From contig CAKTNW010000001.1 of the NCBI GenBank assembly GCA_934589145.1, positions 62,001 through 126,000 of the forward strand: a DNA stretch of 64,000 bases, read 5' to 3'. This stretch comes from an uncultured Oscillospiraceae bacterium. Lineage in GTDB: Bacteria > Bacillota > Clostridia > Oscillospirales > Oscillospiraceae. Position 1 is the first letter of the stretch. Every line of letters begins with the position of its first letter. Of this stretch, positions 1 to 7,823 are shown in pieces. The position numbers and the translations under genes are program-made. The notes beneath the pieces are model-generated. The model was not told where the DNA came from and made no database searches. It saw only the letters and a list, made by a program, of their open reading frames with translations.

Positions 1-168
1 CTGGCCGAGGCCGGGATCCCCTTCACCCGCCTGCTGGCGGAGGAGAACGGCGACGAGGCCGCCCGCCTCGGTATCCGTCAGGCTCCCACGCTGGTGGTGG
101 GCGACGGCGAGGATAAGTATGTGGGCCTCGGCGCGGTGCGGAAGTTCATCGCGGAGTACAACGCCTGA
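1..168 (+). CDS. Partial CDS, C-terminal thioredoxin/glutaredoxin-fold domain
   Basis: The window opens inside a gene; only the last 55 codons are present, ending in TGA. The visible stretch has the shape of the second half of a thioredoxin-fold domain: a conserved turn with the cis-proline region IRQAPTLVV, then a beta strand and a closing helix (VRKFIAEY). In clostridia such a domain is often fused to the end of the anaerobic ribonucleoside-triphosphate reductase, where it delivers electrons. The thioredoxin reductase that follows fits this, but the main body lies outside the window. A free glutaredoxin-like protein is the alternative. Confidence 0.7.
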   Translation: MAEAGIPFTRLLAEENGDEAARLGIRQAPTLVVGDGEDKYVGLGAVRKFIAEYNA

Positions 169-194
169 GAGCCATAATCCCTCATATCAAACCG

Positions 195-222
195 AAAAGC
201 CCCCTTTCAGAGGGGGCTTTTT
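195..222 (+). terminator. Rho-independent terminator
   Basis: An 11-bp perfect stem AAAAGCCCCCT/AGGGGGCTTTT with a 5-nt loop, followed by T residues, lies 26 bp after the stop of the preceding gene. Confidence 0.85.
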
Positions 223-262
223 CCGGAAGCGAAGGAAATACTGCAAAAGGCGCAATACATAG

Positions 263-437
263 GCCCCCTCTGACGAGGGGGCTGTCACCGAAGGTGACTG
301 GGGGAGAGACCGGAGTTGCAGTGTGCTACCGTCTCTCCCTCCGTCGGGGTGTTAAGAAAACATGCCGGTGGCATGTTTTTAACCCCGATCTCGGCGGCTA
401 TGCCGCCGTAGCAGACACCTCCCTCTGATGAGGGAGG
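263..437. repeat. Intergenic array of consecutive stem-loops (repeat-like element)
   Basis: This gap holds a chain of perfect or near-perfect dyads: GCCCCCTC/GAGGGGGC at 263-282, GTCACC/GGTGAC at 284-298, GGGAGAGAC/GTCTCTCCC at 302-339, AAAACATGCC/GGCATGTTTT at 357-379 nested in CGGGG...CCCCG, GGCGGC/GCCGCC near 393-408, and CCTCCCTC/GAGGGAGG at 418-437. It sits between a terminator and the ribosome binding site of the next gene. The composition is typical of dispersed non-coding repeats of Oscillospiraceae; that family assignment is from memory. Long open frames across it are shadows. Confidence 0.6.
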
Positions 438-467
438 CTTATTATCCAACATAAGGAGGCAATCTCT

Positions 468-1376
468 ATGTATGATATCATCGTGGTGGGCGGCGGGCCT
501 GCCGGACTGACGGCGGCACTGTATGCCGCCCGGGCGGGCAAGACCGTGGCCGTGGCCGAGCGGGAGAATACCGGCGGCCAGATCGTGTACTCCCCGCTGG
601 TGGAGAACTATCCCGCCGTGCCCGCTATGTCCGGCGCGGATTTCGCCCAGAAGCTCACCGAACAGGTGGAGGCCCTGGGCGTGGAGATCCTCTATGACGA
701 GGTCACGGGCCTTGCCCGTGACGGCGAGGGCTTTACCGTCCGCTGCGACGGCGGCGAACACCGCTGCCGCGCGGTAGTGCTGGCCACCGGTGCGGCCCAT
801 CGCCATCTGGGCCTGGACGGCGAGGAGGACTTGGTGGGCTGCGGCGTATCCTACTGCGCCGTGTGTGACGGGGCCTTCTATACCGGCCGGGATGTGGCCG
901 TAGTGGGCGGCGGCGACACCGCCCTGCAGGACGCGCTGTTCCTGGCCAATAGCTGCCGCAGCGTGACGCTGCTCCATCGCCGGGATCAGTTCCGGGGCGA
1001 GGATCGTCTGGTGCGGCAGGTGGAGAGCCGGGAGAATATCCACATCCTGTACAGCCACACCGTGGAGGCGCTGCATGCCTCCGATGGTGAGCTGACCGGC
1101 ATCGCGGTGAAGGACGTCAAGACCGGCGAGACAAAGGAACTGGCGGTGGAGGGCTTGTTCGCCGCCGTGGGCCAGATGCCCCAGAGTGGCCCCTTCGCGT
1201 CGCTGGTAGACACCGACGGCGGCTATTACGCGGCGGGGGAGGACACCATGACCGGCTGCGCCGGTGTGTTTGCCGCCGGTGACGGCCGGGTGAAGTCCGT
1301 CCGTCAGTTGACCACTGCCGTGGGCGACGGCGCGGTGGCGGGCCTGGCGGCGTGCCGGTATGTGGACGCGATGTAA
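468..1376 (+). CDS. trxB: Thioredoxin reductase (NAD(P)H, FAD-dependent)
   Basis: A cytoplasmic flavoenzyme that passes electrons from NAD(P)H through FAD and a redox-active disulfide to thioredoxin-like proteins. The 302-residue length is typical. The N-terminal FAD-binding motif GGGPAG is at residues 8-13, the catalytic CAVC pair at 130-133, the NAD(P)-binding GGGDTA at 147-152, and the C-terminal FAD motif is FAAGDGR. The ATG has a strong AAGGAGG ten bases upstream. The gene before it ends in a thioredoxin-fold domain, its likely partner. A stem-loop array precedes the ribosome binding site, so transcription may depend on it or start close to it. Confidence 0.95.
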   Translation: MYDIIVVGGGPAGLTAALYAARAGKTVAVAERENTGGQIVYSPLVENYPAVPAMSGADFAQKLTEQVEALGVEILYDEVTGLARDGEGFTVRCDGGEHRCRAVVLATGAAHRHLGLDGEEDLVGCGVSYCAVCDGAFYTGRDVAVVGGGDTALQDALFLANSCRSVTLLHRRDQFRGEDRLVRQVESRENIHILYSHTVEALHASDGELTGIAVKDVKTGETKELAVEGLFAAVGQMPQSGPFASLVDTDGGYYAAGEDTMTGCAGVFAAGDGRVKSVRQLTTAVGDGAVAGLAACRYVDAM

Positions 1377-1615
1377 GCGAGGGGAGTTTCGTCCCTGCGG
1401 GGACGAGGTACTTTTGCCCGCAGCGGCAAAAGTACCCAAAAACGCTGCTTAAACCTGCGGTTTAAGAATCCGCGCACGCTATGCCGTGTACGCATATACT
1501 GCCTTTTACCACGCGTTCGCAGAACACGGTTATTGTCGCTGCGTATGACGCATTGACTCCCGTCTTGCGCCGCTGCCGCTTATTGCTGCGACGGCAGAAA
1601 ATGAATCGCTGTACG

Positions 1616-1692
1616 CGGCGGCCTGAGGTCAGGCCGCCCTACGAGGTTCTACCGGTGGTTGGCCGTAGGGCGGGGTGACCTCACCCCGCCGC
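1616..1692. repeat. Dispersed two-hairpin intergenic repeat, copy 1
   Basis: The element has two strong hairpins: one with arms GGCGGCCTGA/TCAGGCCGCC and one with arms GCGGGGTGA/TCACCCCGC. Between them the motifs CCCTACGA and CGTAGGG are also complementary. A second copy with the same order is at 4750-4827; the internal spacer differs between copies while the arms are conserved. Confidence 0.8.
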
Positions 1693-1875
1693 ACAGGAGG
1701 GCCATAAATGTTGTTCGGCGCAGGCATCAGCGGCAGCGGCGCAGGAGCAGAGACGATTCGATGCCGGCCGCGTAAAAGGATATTTTCCGCGAACGCGCGG
1801 TATGTACCCGCAATCTTGTACGCAGTGTAGCGCGCCGGTCATTGAAGGAACCGGAGGTTCCTTCCGGTGTTTTTG

Positions 1876-2014
1876 CCTACTTTTGTCACTGTTGGGAGCG
1901 ATCCGAGCGCTGCCAGCGGCAGATGAAGTGAGGTGAGCGAGTGGCAGCGGTCAAAATTTCGGCGGCTTAAACGCCGCAGCGAAATTTTGGGCACCGCAAC
2001 AGTTCAAAAGTAGG
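1876..2014. repeat. 139-bp nested imperfect inverted repeat
   Basis: The outer arms are CCTACTTTTGTCACTGTTG at 1876-1894 and CAACAGTTCAAAAGTAGG at 1997-2014. Inside is a second hairpin, CAAAATTTCGGCGGC...GCCGC...GAAATTTTG, at 1952-1989. The architecture resembles a small non-autonomous element or repeat, but I cannot identify target-site duplications. Confidence 0.55.
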
Positions 2015-2099
2015 TCGCGCTTACGGCGCGAAATATCTTCTTTCAAGCATAGTAACATCCAAATTCAAAAAAACTTTCCCCATGACGCGGCGTTGGGTA

Positions 2100-2130
2100 T
2101 TGCTCGTGACGCTGCGTCATGTGCTATCAT
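2100..2130 (+). promoter_or_regulatory. MerR-type promoter with 19-bp spacer and dyad operator
   Basis: The elements are -35 TTGCTC (2100-2105), a 19-nt spacer and -10 TATCAT (2125-2130). The spacer carries the dyad TGACGC/GCGTCA. Over-long 19-bp spacers with a central dyad are the hallmark of promoters that MerR proteins remodel, so the downstream MerR gene is probably autoregulated. Confidence 0.7.
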
Positions 2131-2154
2131 GGCTCCATAAGGAGGTGAAACGCT

Positions 2155-2880
2155 ATGTCCAAATACACCACAGGTGAGCTGGCCAAGCTGTGCGGCGTCA
2201 CCGTGCGGACGGTGCAGTACTACGATAGCCGGGGTATCCTGATCCCCACGGAGCTGTCCGAGGGCGGGCGGCGGCTGTATACGGACGACGACCTGCGGCG
2301 GCTGCGGATCATCTGCTTCCTGCGGGACATGGGCCTGCCCATCGACGCCATCGCCCAGCTTCTGGCGGAGGAGGAGCCGGGGCGGGTGGTGGAGCTGCTG
2401 CTGGAGCAGCAGGAGCAGGCGGTACGGCAGGAGCTGGCCCGCAGCCAGTCCCGGCTGGAAAAGCTGGAGGCACTGCGCCGCCAGGTGAAGCAGCAGCCGG
2501 ACTTCTCTGTGGAATCCATCGGCGACATAGCGTATCTGATGGAGCGACGCACACAACTGAAACGGGTGCATACCGCCATGTTGCTGGCGGGTATCCCCAT
2601 GTCGCTGCTGGAGGTGACGGGCATCGTCCTGTGGATCGCCACCGGTGTATGGTGGCCCTTTGCGGTGTATCTGCTGCTGGCGGTGCCCTTCGGCATCCTG
2701 ATCAGCCGGTACTATTTCCGGCGTGTGGCCTATCTCTGTCCCCAGTGCCACACGGTGTTCCGCCCGGCGCTGAAGGAGGCGTTCTTCGCCCGGCATACCC
2801 CCTCGGCCCGGAAGCTGACCTGCACCTGCTGCGGCTATCACGGCTTCTGCGTGGAGACGATCGGGGGTGACGGGGTATGA
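2155..2880 (+). CDS. MerR-family regulator with membrane segments and C-terminal zinc ribbon
   Basis: Residues 1-70 form a MerR winged helix (TTGELAKLCGVTVRTVQYYD, then a wing with GGRRLY). A Gln/Glu-rich helix of about 45 residues, the usual dimerisation coiled coil, follows. Instead of a small effector domain, two hydrophobic segments follow at about 143-186, then a zinc-ribbon-like tail with CPQC and CTCC. The protein is therefore probably a membrane-tethered one-component regulator. ATG is preceded by AAGGAGG. The stop overlaps the next start as ATGA, so it is translationally coupled to a CPBP protease. The signal sensed is unknown. Confidence 0.85.
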   Translation: MSKYTTGELAKLCGVTVRTVQYYDSRGILIPTELSEGGRRLYTDDDLRRLRIICFLRDMGLPIDAIAQLLAEEEPGRVVELLLEQQEQAVRQELARSQSRLEKLEALRRQVKQQPDFSVESIGDIAYLMERRTQLKRVHTAMLLAGIPMSLLEVTGIVLWIATGVWWPFAVYLLLAVPFGILISRYYFRRVAYLCPQCHTVFRPALKEAFFARHTPSARKLTCTCCGYHGFCVETIGGDGV

Positions 2881-3647
2881 AGCGGTTTCTGACCAGGTAC
2901 CGCGGTGCCCTGCGCTTTACGCTGGCGCTGCTGCCCCTTGCCGCGGCGGCAGGCTACCTGATGCTCCGGTATCAGATGGCGCTGTACGACGAGGGCACGA
3001 TGGCGGCCATGGTGGCCCAGTTGGGCAGCACCACGGCGCTGCTGGCCATCGGCACGGTGCAGACGGTGATCTACGTCGCCGCGGCCAGCTTTTTCGGGTA
3101 TATTCTGGCGGAAAAGCTAGGGTTGATGCGTCCCCTGCGGCTGGAGAAACGCCCCCTGCTGCGGACGCTGGCGGTATCTGTCCCGCTGGGCGTGCTGTTC
3201 AGCCTGGACTACTGGACCTTCGGCGCGTGGCTGCCGGGTACGGCGGTACGGGATTCCGCGGCGGCGGGCCTGACGGTGTGGGGCTGGTCGTCCGCCATCC
3301 TGTACGGCGGCGTGATGGAGGAGCTGCTCATGCGGCTGTTCCTCATGAGCCTGCTGGCCTTTCTGGGCTGGAAGCTGTTCTTCCGGCGGGAGAAGCAGCC
3401 GCCCACCGGCGTGATCATAGCAGCCAACGTGCTGGCGGCGCTGCTGTTCGCGGCGGGGCATCTGCCCGCCACGGTGGGCGTATTCGGCGCGCTGACACCG
3501 CTGATCCTGGTGCGGTGCTTCCTGCTGAACGGTGGGTTTGGCCTGGTGTTCGGGCGGCTGTACCGGAAATACGGCATCCAATACGCCATGCTCAGCCACG
3601 CGCTGCTGCACATCGTCAGCAAGCTGATCTGGACGGCATTTGCATAA
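2877..3647 (+). CDS. CPBP (CAAX-like) intramembrane metalloprotease
   Basis: A 256-residue integral membrane protein with roughly six to seven hydrophobic segments. The CPBP/Abi signature is visible: EELLMR (EExxxR) near residue 145, FAAGH (FxxxH) near 197 and a third motif SHALLH near 240. The family comprises intramembrane proteases and bacteriocin self-protection proteins. Its ATG overlaps the TGA of the membrane-bound MerR gene, so the two are made together. A role in processing the regulator is an inference only. Confidence 0.85.
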   Translation: MKRFLTRYRGALRFTLALLPLAAAAGYLMLRYQMALYDEGTMAAMVAQLGSTTALLAIGTVQTVIYVAAASFFGYILAEKLGLMRPLRLEKRPLLRTLAVSVPLGVLFSLDYWTFGAWLPGTAVRDSAAAGLTVWGWSSAILYGGVMEELLMRLFLMSLLAFLGWKLFFRREKQPPTGVIIAANVLAALLFAAGHLPATVGVFGALTPLILVRCFLLNGGFGLVFGRLYRKYGIQYAMLSHALLHIVSKLIWTAFA

Positions 3648-3648
3648 G

Positions 3649-3679
3649 AAAAGCGCTGACCGCCGGTCAGCGCTTTTTT
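3649..3679 (+). terminator. Rho-independent terminator
   Basis: A 13-bp perfect stem AAAAGCGCTGACC/GGTCAGCGCTTTT with a 3-nt loop and T-tail directly follows the CPBP protease stop codon. Confidence 0.9.
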
Positions 3680-3691
3680 CCGCCGAGGGAG

Positions 3692-3720
3692 TTGCCAAGA
3701 GACGCAATATCGGGTATGAT
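3692..3720 (+). promoter_or_regulatory. Sigma-A-type promoter of the dihydrouridine synthase gene
   Basis: TTGCCA (3692-3697), 17-nt spacer, TATGAT (3715-3720), about 28 bp upstream of the start codon. Confidence 0.65.
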
Positions 3721-3748
3721 GGAGAAAAACAGGGGAGGGACGCACCAA

Positions 3749-4684
3749 ATGGTTGACATAACGCTATACGCCGCGCCCATGGAGGGGCTGACCACCTACC
3801 TGTGGCGGCAGGCCCACCGGGAGATCTTCGGCGGTGTGGACAAGTATTTCACGCCCTTTCTTTCGCCCAACGCCAATTTCTGCTTCCAGCGGAGGGAGCT
3901 GGACGAGATCCAGGGGGAGCCGGACACGGTGCCCCAACTGCTGACCAACCGGAGCGAGCACTTCGTCTGGGCAGCACGGGAATTGCAGGCGCGGGGGTAT
4001 GGTGAGGTCAACTTCAACCTGGGGTGCCCCTCCGGAACGGTGACGGCCAAGCGCAAGGGCTCCGGCCTGCTGGCCTATCCGGAGGAGCTGGAGCGGTGTC
4101 TGGACGGCATCTTCGACGCGCTGCCGGACATGCGGGTGTCCGTCAAGACCCGCATCGGGAAGAACAATCCGGCGGAATGGGAGGCGCTGCTGGCGCTGTA
4201 CAGCCGCTATCCCATCCATGAACTGATCGTGCATCCCCGCGTCCAGAAGGCGTTCTATAAGGGCGCCGTCCACCGGGATGCCTTCGACCGGGCGCTGGCG
4301 GCGTATCCGGGGCGGCTGGTGTACAACGGTGATTTGTTCACGGCGGCGGATGTGGCGGCGTTTCGGGCGCAGTATCCCCAGGTGGACACGGTGATGGCGG
4401 GCCGGGGCCTGATGGCCGACCCGGCGCTGGGGCGGCAGCTCCACGGCGGCGCGGCGGCCTCACGGCAGGAGCTGGAGGCGCTGCACGACCAACTGCTGGA
4501 GGGCTATCGCCAGCGGCTCAGCGGTACGCCGCCGGTGCTGCACCGGATGCGTGAGCTGTGGAACTATCTCAGCCTGCACTTCGAGGGGACGGAGCGGCCG
4601 TTGAAGGCCATCCGCAAGGCCAACGATCTGGCCGCCTATGAGACGGCGGCCAGGGAGATCCTGCGGAACTGCCCGATGAAATAA
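3749..4684 (+). CDS. tRNA-dihydrouridine synthase
   Basis: An FMN-dependent enzyme that reduces uridine to dihydrouridine in tRNA D-loops. The 311-residue protein starts at MVDITLY, after the ribosome binding site GGGGAGGG. The TIM-barrel signatures are present: APMEG near the N terminus for FMN binding, NLGCPSG with the catalytic Cys near residue 92, the K-R pair in VKTRIG, and a phosphate-binding AGRG near the C-terminal side of the barrel. It is monocistronic between a promoter and a terminator. It resembles the DusB/DusC group; the exact tRNA position cannot be told from sequence. Confidence 0.93.
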   Translation: MVDITLYAAPMEGLTTYLWRQAHREIFGGVDKYFTPFLSPNANFCFQRRELDEIQGEPDTVPQLLTNRSEHFVWAARELQARGYGEVNFNLGCPSGTVTAKRKGSGLLAYPEELERCLDGIFDALPDMRVSVKTRIGKNNPAEWEALLALYSRYPIHELIVHPRVQKAFYKGAVHRDAFDRALAAYPGRLVYNGDLFTAADVAAFRAQYPQVDTVMAGRGLMADPALGRQLHGGAAASRQELEALHDQLLEGYRQRLSGTPPVLHRMRELWNYLSLHFEGTERPLKAIRKANDLAAYETAAREILRNCPMK

Positions 4685-4685
4685 G

Positions 4686-4718
4686 AAAGAGACCGGTTCG
4701 ATGAACCGGTCTCTTTTT
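4686..4718 (+). terminator. Rho-independent terminator
   Basis: A 14-bp stem AAAGAGACCGGTTC/GAACCGGTCTCTTT with loop GAT and T-tail, right after the dihydrouridine synthase stop. Confidence 0.9.
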
Positions 4719-4749
4719 GTCAGTTTGCAGGGGTGACACGCTTAACAAG

Positions 4750-4827
4750 CGGCGGCCTGAGGTCAGGCCGCCCTACGAAGGGTTATCATTGGCCTTTGCG
4801 TAGGGCGGGGTGACCACACCCCGCCGC
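4750..4827. repeat. Dispersed two-hairpin intergenic repeat, copy 2
   Basis: Same order of motifs as copy 1 at 1616-1692: hairpin GGCGGCCTGA/TCAGGCCGCC, CCCTACGA, variable spacer, GTAGGG and a hairpin with arms GCGGGGTG/CACCCCGC. It lies between convergent genes. The second hairpin also recurs, inverted, inside the truA terminator at 22604. Confidence 0.8.
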
Positions 4828-4859
4828 CCGGTGCTTCGCAGACTTTGCGCCAGTCGATT

Positions 4860-5534
4860 TTATTCGTCGTCCAGTCTCCGCAGGCCCGCCACGTCGGACA
4901 CGGGCAGGGAGAAGCTGATGGCGCCCGCCGGGGTGGAGGGCCCGGCGTCCTTATTGATGGCGTTCATGATGGCGGCCTTCTCCTTGCCGCTGGCCACGAT
5001 GTAGATCACGTCCTTCTCGTTGGCCAGCGTCACGCCGAAGAATTTCTCGGTGCCGATGGCGCCGGTGCCCTTGGCGTGCAGCACCGTGCCGCCGCCTGCG
5101 CCCGCGCTGCGGGCCGCGTCCATCACCATGTCGGAGTGGCCCTCGTTCAGGATCACCACGATCAGCTCATAATCAAAGTTCATAGTCGGTACACCTCCGG
5201 TAGCGGCCTTGCCGCCGTCTGTCAGATAGGCCAGCGTCCGGCCGCTGCTGACGCTTTTCAGGGGCACGGCCAGCATCAGGCCGTTGCCGGGAATGTCGAT
5301 AAACAGCTTGCACTTGGCCGTGCGGAAAAGCTGCTTCATGGTGTCGGTTCCCACCACCGCGCCGGTGACGGCCTTCTCCGTCCGGGACAGGCCGTACAGC
5401 GCCAGCTGCTGGGGCGTGGCGGTGCCCCGGCCCATCATGGTGGTCACCAGGTTCAGTCCGGCGTCCCGGTACAGGGCGGCCATGTCCTCCGCCCGGTCAC
5501 GGTCGGTGATGCTCATTAAGTAGTAAAGCTCCAT
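4860..5534 (-). CDS. P-II-like protein, two tandem GlnB-fold domains
   Basis: A 224-residue protein in which both halves look like P-II (GlnB-fold) domains: residues 1-95 (MSITDRDRAEDMAALYRDAG...) and about 118-215 (DYELIVVILNEGHSDMVMDAARSAGAGGGTV...). The long T-loop with the modifiable Tyr of classical P-II is not visible, so uridylylation is unlikely. The gene follows a DUF1538 membrane protein gene by one base. By analogy with AmtB-GlnK it may regulate that membrane partner in response to a nucleotide or metabolite; this is inference. Confidence 0.82.
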   Translation of the reverse strand: MELYYLMSITDRDRAEDMAALYRDAGLNLVTTMMGRGTATPQQLALYGLSRTEKAVTGAVVGTDTMKQLFRTAKCKLFIDIPGNGLMLAVPLKSVSSGRTLAYLTDGGKAATGGVPTMNFDYELIVVILNEGHSDMVMDAARSAGAGGGTVLHAKGTGAIGTEKFFGVTLANEKDVIYIVASGKEKAAIMNAINKDAGPSTPAGAISFSLPVSDVAGLRRLDDE

Positions 5535-5535
5535 A

Positions 5536-7062
5536 TCAGGCCACCTCCCACAGTTCGATGACGTCCTCGTCGCTGAGATCCAGCGCAGCCTCCTGGGACT
5601 TGTTGCGGCGGGTCTTGATCACATAGATGGCGCCCATCACCTGCACCACGATCAGGGGCATCATGGCCACCAGCGCCACCAGGCCGAAGGCGTCGGTCAT
5701 GGTGTTGCCGCCCAGGGCCGTCGTGGCGCCCATGGCAAAGGGCAGCATGAAGGTGGCGGTCAGCGGGCCGGAGGCCACGCCGCCGGAGTCGAAGGCGATG
5801 GCGGTGAAGATGCTGGGGACAAAGAAGCTGAGGCCCAGGGCAATGATGTAGCCCGGCAGCACGAACCACAGGATGGAGATGCCGGTCAGCACCCGCACCA
5901 TGGCAAGTCCCATGGCGGCGGCCACGGCGATGGACAGGCTCATGCCCATGGCCCTGGAGGAGATGGCGCCGGCGCTCAGCTCCTCCACCTGCTTGTTCAG
6001 CACATGGACGGCGGGCTCGGCGTTGATGATGAACCAGCCCATCAGGGTGGCCAGGGGGATCAGCAGAAGGCCCAGCCCCTCGTTCACGATGACGCCGCCC
6101 AGCACATAGCCCAGGGAGGAGAAGCCCACATTGACGCCGGTCAGGAACAGCACCAGGCCGACGTATGTATAGCCCACGCCGATGAGGATCCGCAGCAGCG
6201 GCAGCTTCCGCAGGTGCAGCGAGAAGATCTGGAACAGCAGGAAGAACACGCAGATGGGCAGCAGGGCGATGGCCACCTCGCCCATCATGGCGGGCAGCTC
6301 CTCTATGTAGCTGTAGCCTACGGTGAGGGTGGTCTCGAAGCTGTCCACCACCGTCTCCGACGCGGAGGCGGTGTTCTCCGGGTACAGGAAGCCCAGGATC
6401 AGCACTGCCAGGATGGGGCCGATGGAGCACAGGGCCACCAGACCGAAGCTGTCGGACTTGGCCTTTTCGTCGCTTCGGATGGAGGCGACGCCGACGCCCA
6501 GGGCCATAATGAAGGGCACCGTCATGGGACCGGTGGTGACGCCGCCGGAGTCAAAGGCGATGGACAGGAAGTCCGGGTCGGACAGGGCGGCCAGAATGAA
6601 TACGATGGCATAGAACACCAGCAGCAGCGTCCGCAGGGGGATGCCCAGCAGGATACGCAGCATGCAGATGGTCAGAAAAATGCCCACGCCCACCGACACC
6701 GTCAGGATCAGCACGGTCTTGTCGATGCCCGGCACGTTCTGGGCCAGCACCTGCAGGTCAGGCTCGGCAATGGTGATGACGAGGCCCAGAATGAAGGCCA
6801 GCGCCAGAATGAGCCACAGGCGGCGGGACTTGGTCATCTTCGCGCCCACCAGATTGCCCATCTGGGTCATGGACAGCTCCGCGCCCAGGGTGAACAGGCC
6901 CATGCCGATGATCAGCATTACCGCGCCCACCAGGAAGGCCAGCATCAGTCCGCTGCCCACCGGCACGAAGAAGAAACACAGCACCGCCACGATCAGGGTG
7001 ATGGGCAGCACGGAGTCCACGGCTTCTTTCAGTTTACTGTTGATGATTTTACGACTGGTCAA
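5536..7062 (-). CDS. DUF1538 family membrane protein
   Basis: A 508-residue polytopic protein with about twelve hydrophobic segments, built as an inverted or tandem duplication. The motif AFDSGGVTTGPMT around residue 170 recurs as AFDSGGVASGPLT around residue 425, both followed by a small-residue-rich helix, as in transporter families with two re-entrant halves. The start is a TTG seven bases after GAAGGAG. DUF1538 proteins have no proven substrate that I know. The tightly linked P-II-like gene suggests a regulated transporter. Confidence 0.85.
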   Translation of the reverse strand: MTSRKIINSKLKEAVDSVLPITLIVAVLCFFFVPVGSGLMLAFLVGAVMLIIGMGLFTLGAELSMTQMGNLVGAKMTKSRRLWLILALAFILGLVITIAEPDLQVLAQNVPGIDKTVLILTVSVGVGIFLTICMLRILLGIPLRTLLLVFYAIVFILAALSDPDFLSIAFDSGGVTTGPMTVPFIMALGVGVASIRSDEKAKSDSFGLVALCSIGPILAVLILGFLYPENTASASETVVDSFETTLTVGYSYIEELPAMMGEVAIALLPICVFFLLFQIFSLHLRKLPLLRILIGVGYTYVGLVLFLTGVNVGFSSLGYVLGGVIVNEGLGLLLIPLATLMGWFIINAEPAVHVLNKQVEELSAGAISSRAMGMSLSIAVAAAMGLAMVRVLTGISILWFVLPGYIIALGLSFFVPSIFTAIAFDSGGVASGPLTATFMLPFAMGATTALGGNTMTDAFGLVALVAMMPLIVVQVMGAIYVIKTRRNKSQEAALDLSDEDVIELWEVA

Positions 7063-7089
7063 AGTAACGCTCCTTCTCTCAAGTTTGAT

Positions 7090-7118
7090 CGTGGCGCGCC
7101 GTTATCCGGTGCGCCACG
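7090..7118. promoter_or_regulatory. Inverted repeat upstream of DUF1538 gene
   Basis: Arms CGTGGCGC and GCGCCACG are separated by 13 nt, 28 bp upstream of the DUF1538 start on the minus strand. It could be an operator, or a terminator-like stem for the gene upstream; there is no clear T-tract. Confidence 0.35.
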
Positions 7119-7132
7119 GTAAATATAACTGG

Positions 7133-7771
7133 TCAATAATACTGCTCGATCTCGCGGATATCGCCCGTTTTCACATCCTGAAAGCGGTACACGGTGCGCT
7201 CACCCTGCCGCTGCTGTGACAGAAAGCGCATGGGGGAATCCACACCGCAGGGCCATTCCGCGCCCTGGATCCAGTGGGGATATTTCCGGCCCTCGATGTG
7301 AAAGGCGGAACGCAGCTTCTCCCGGGCCAGCTTGCGGCGGGCCGTTTTTGTGGCTGCGGCGTCGTAAGCCTCCCGCACCAACCGGGAGATAAGGTGGTTC
7401 ACCTCCGGGCCCTCCAGGTATTCGCCGATGGCGTCCAGATACAAACGAAAGCGGTCGGTATATTCGTCCGTATAGGCAAGGTCGGGGTGTTCAAAGGAAT
7501 AGTAGTTTCTGAGTGTTCCGTAAACATTCAGGTCATCCCCAAGGGTGCCGTCAAAATGACAGATATCCTGAAGAAGATTCAGACAGTCGAAATCATAACG
7601 GCGGAGCGCGTCAAAGGAGTGCTTCTCCCAATAGGGATGCAAGGGATCCTTTCTGGCTGCTGCAGGAACGATATTCCGGATCTCTTCCTGTAAAATGAGG
7701 TCGCTTTTTAATGCATTGCCGAATTCCTGCACGCTCATTTTGTTTTCCAGAAAGCGAACCAGGGTGTCCAT
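7133..7771 (-). CDS. Hypothetical protein of 212 residues
   Basis: I do not recognise the family. The predicted protein is soluble, mostly helical and acidic in the first half, with a basic stretch (KTARRKLAREKLR) near residue 145 and a C-terminal part rich in Trp and Tyr (YPHWIQGAEWPCG, YRFQDVKTGDIREIEQYY) that looks like beta structure. There is no signal peptide or membrane segment. The ATG has GGAGG upstream and a good promoter lies at 7824-7852. It appears to be transcribed alone. Confidence 0.75.
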   Translation of the reverse strand: MDTLVRFLENKMSVQEFGNALKSDLILQEEIRNIVPAAARKDPLHPYWEKHSFDALRRYDFDCLNLLQDICHFDGTLGDDLNVYGTLRNYYSFEHPDLAYTDEYTDRFRLYLDAIGEYLEGPEVNHLISRLVREAYDAAATKTARRKLAREKLRSAFHIEGRKYPHWIQGAEWPCGVDSPMRFLSQQRQGERTVYRFQDVKTGDIREIEQYY

Positions 7772-7823
7772 ACCGTATCCTCCTGCCGCGACGGAAAATT
7801 CTTACCAGTATATTACTGCTATC

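Larger units (their letters stand above)
1377..2154. other. Gene-free gap of about 780 bp rich in dyad repeats
   Basis: I see no credible gene here. The gap contains small hairpins at 1389-1406 and 1408-1435 (arms GTACTTTTGCC/GGCAAAAGTAC), a copy of a dispersed two-hairpin repeat (1616-1692), a hairpin GAAGGAACC/GGTTCCTTC near 1842-1862, a 139-bp nested inverted repeat (1876-2014) and the promoter of the downstream regulator. Confidence 0.7.

Noticed and set aside
285..1439. Long minus-strand open frame over trxB
   Set aside because: It is a GC-rich shadow of trxB and the repeat array, with no ribosome binding site and His/Gly-rich low-complexity composition.
1481..1678. 65-codon frame in the repeat-rich gap
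   Set aside because: Crosses a dispersed repeat, is Arg-rich and lacks a ribosome binding site.
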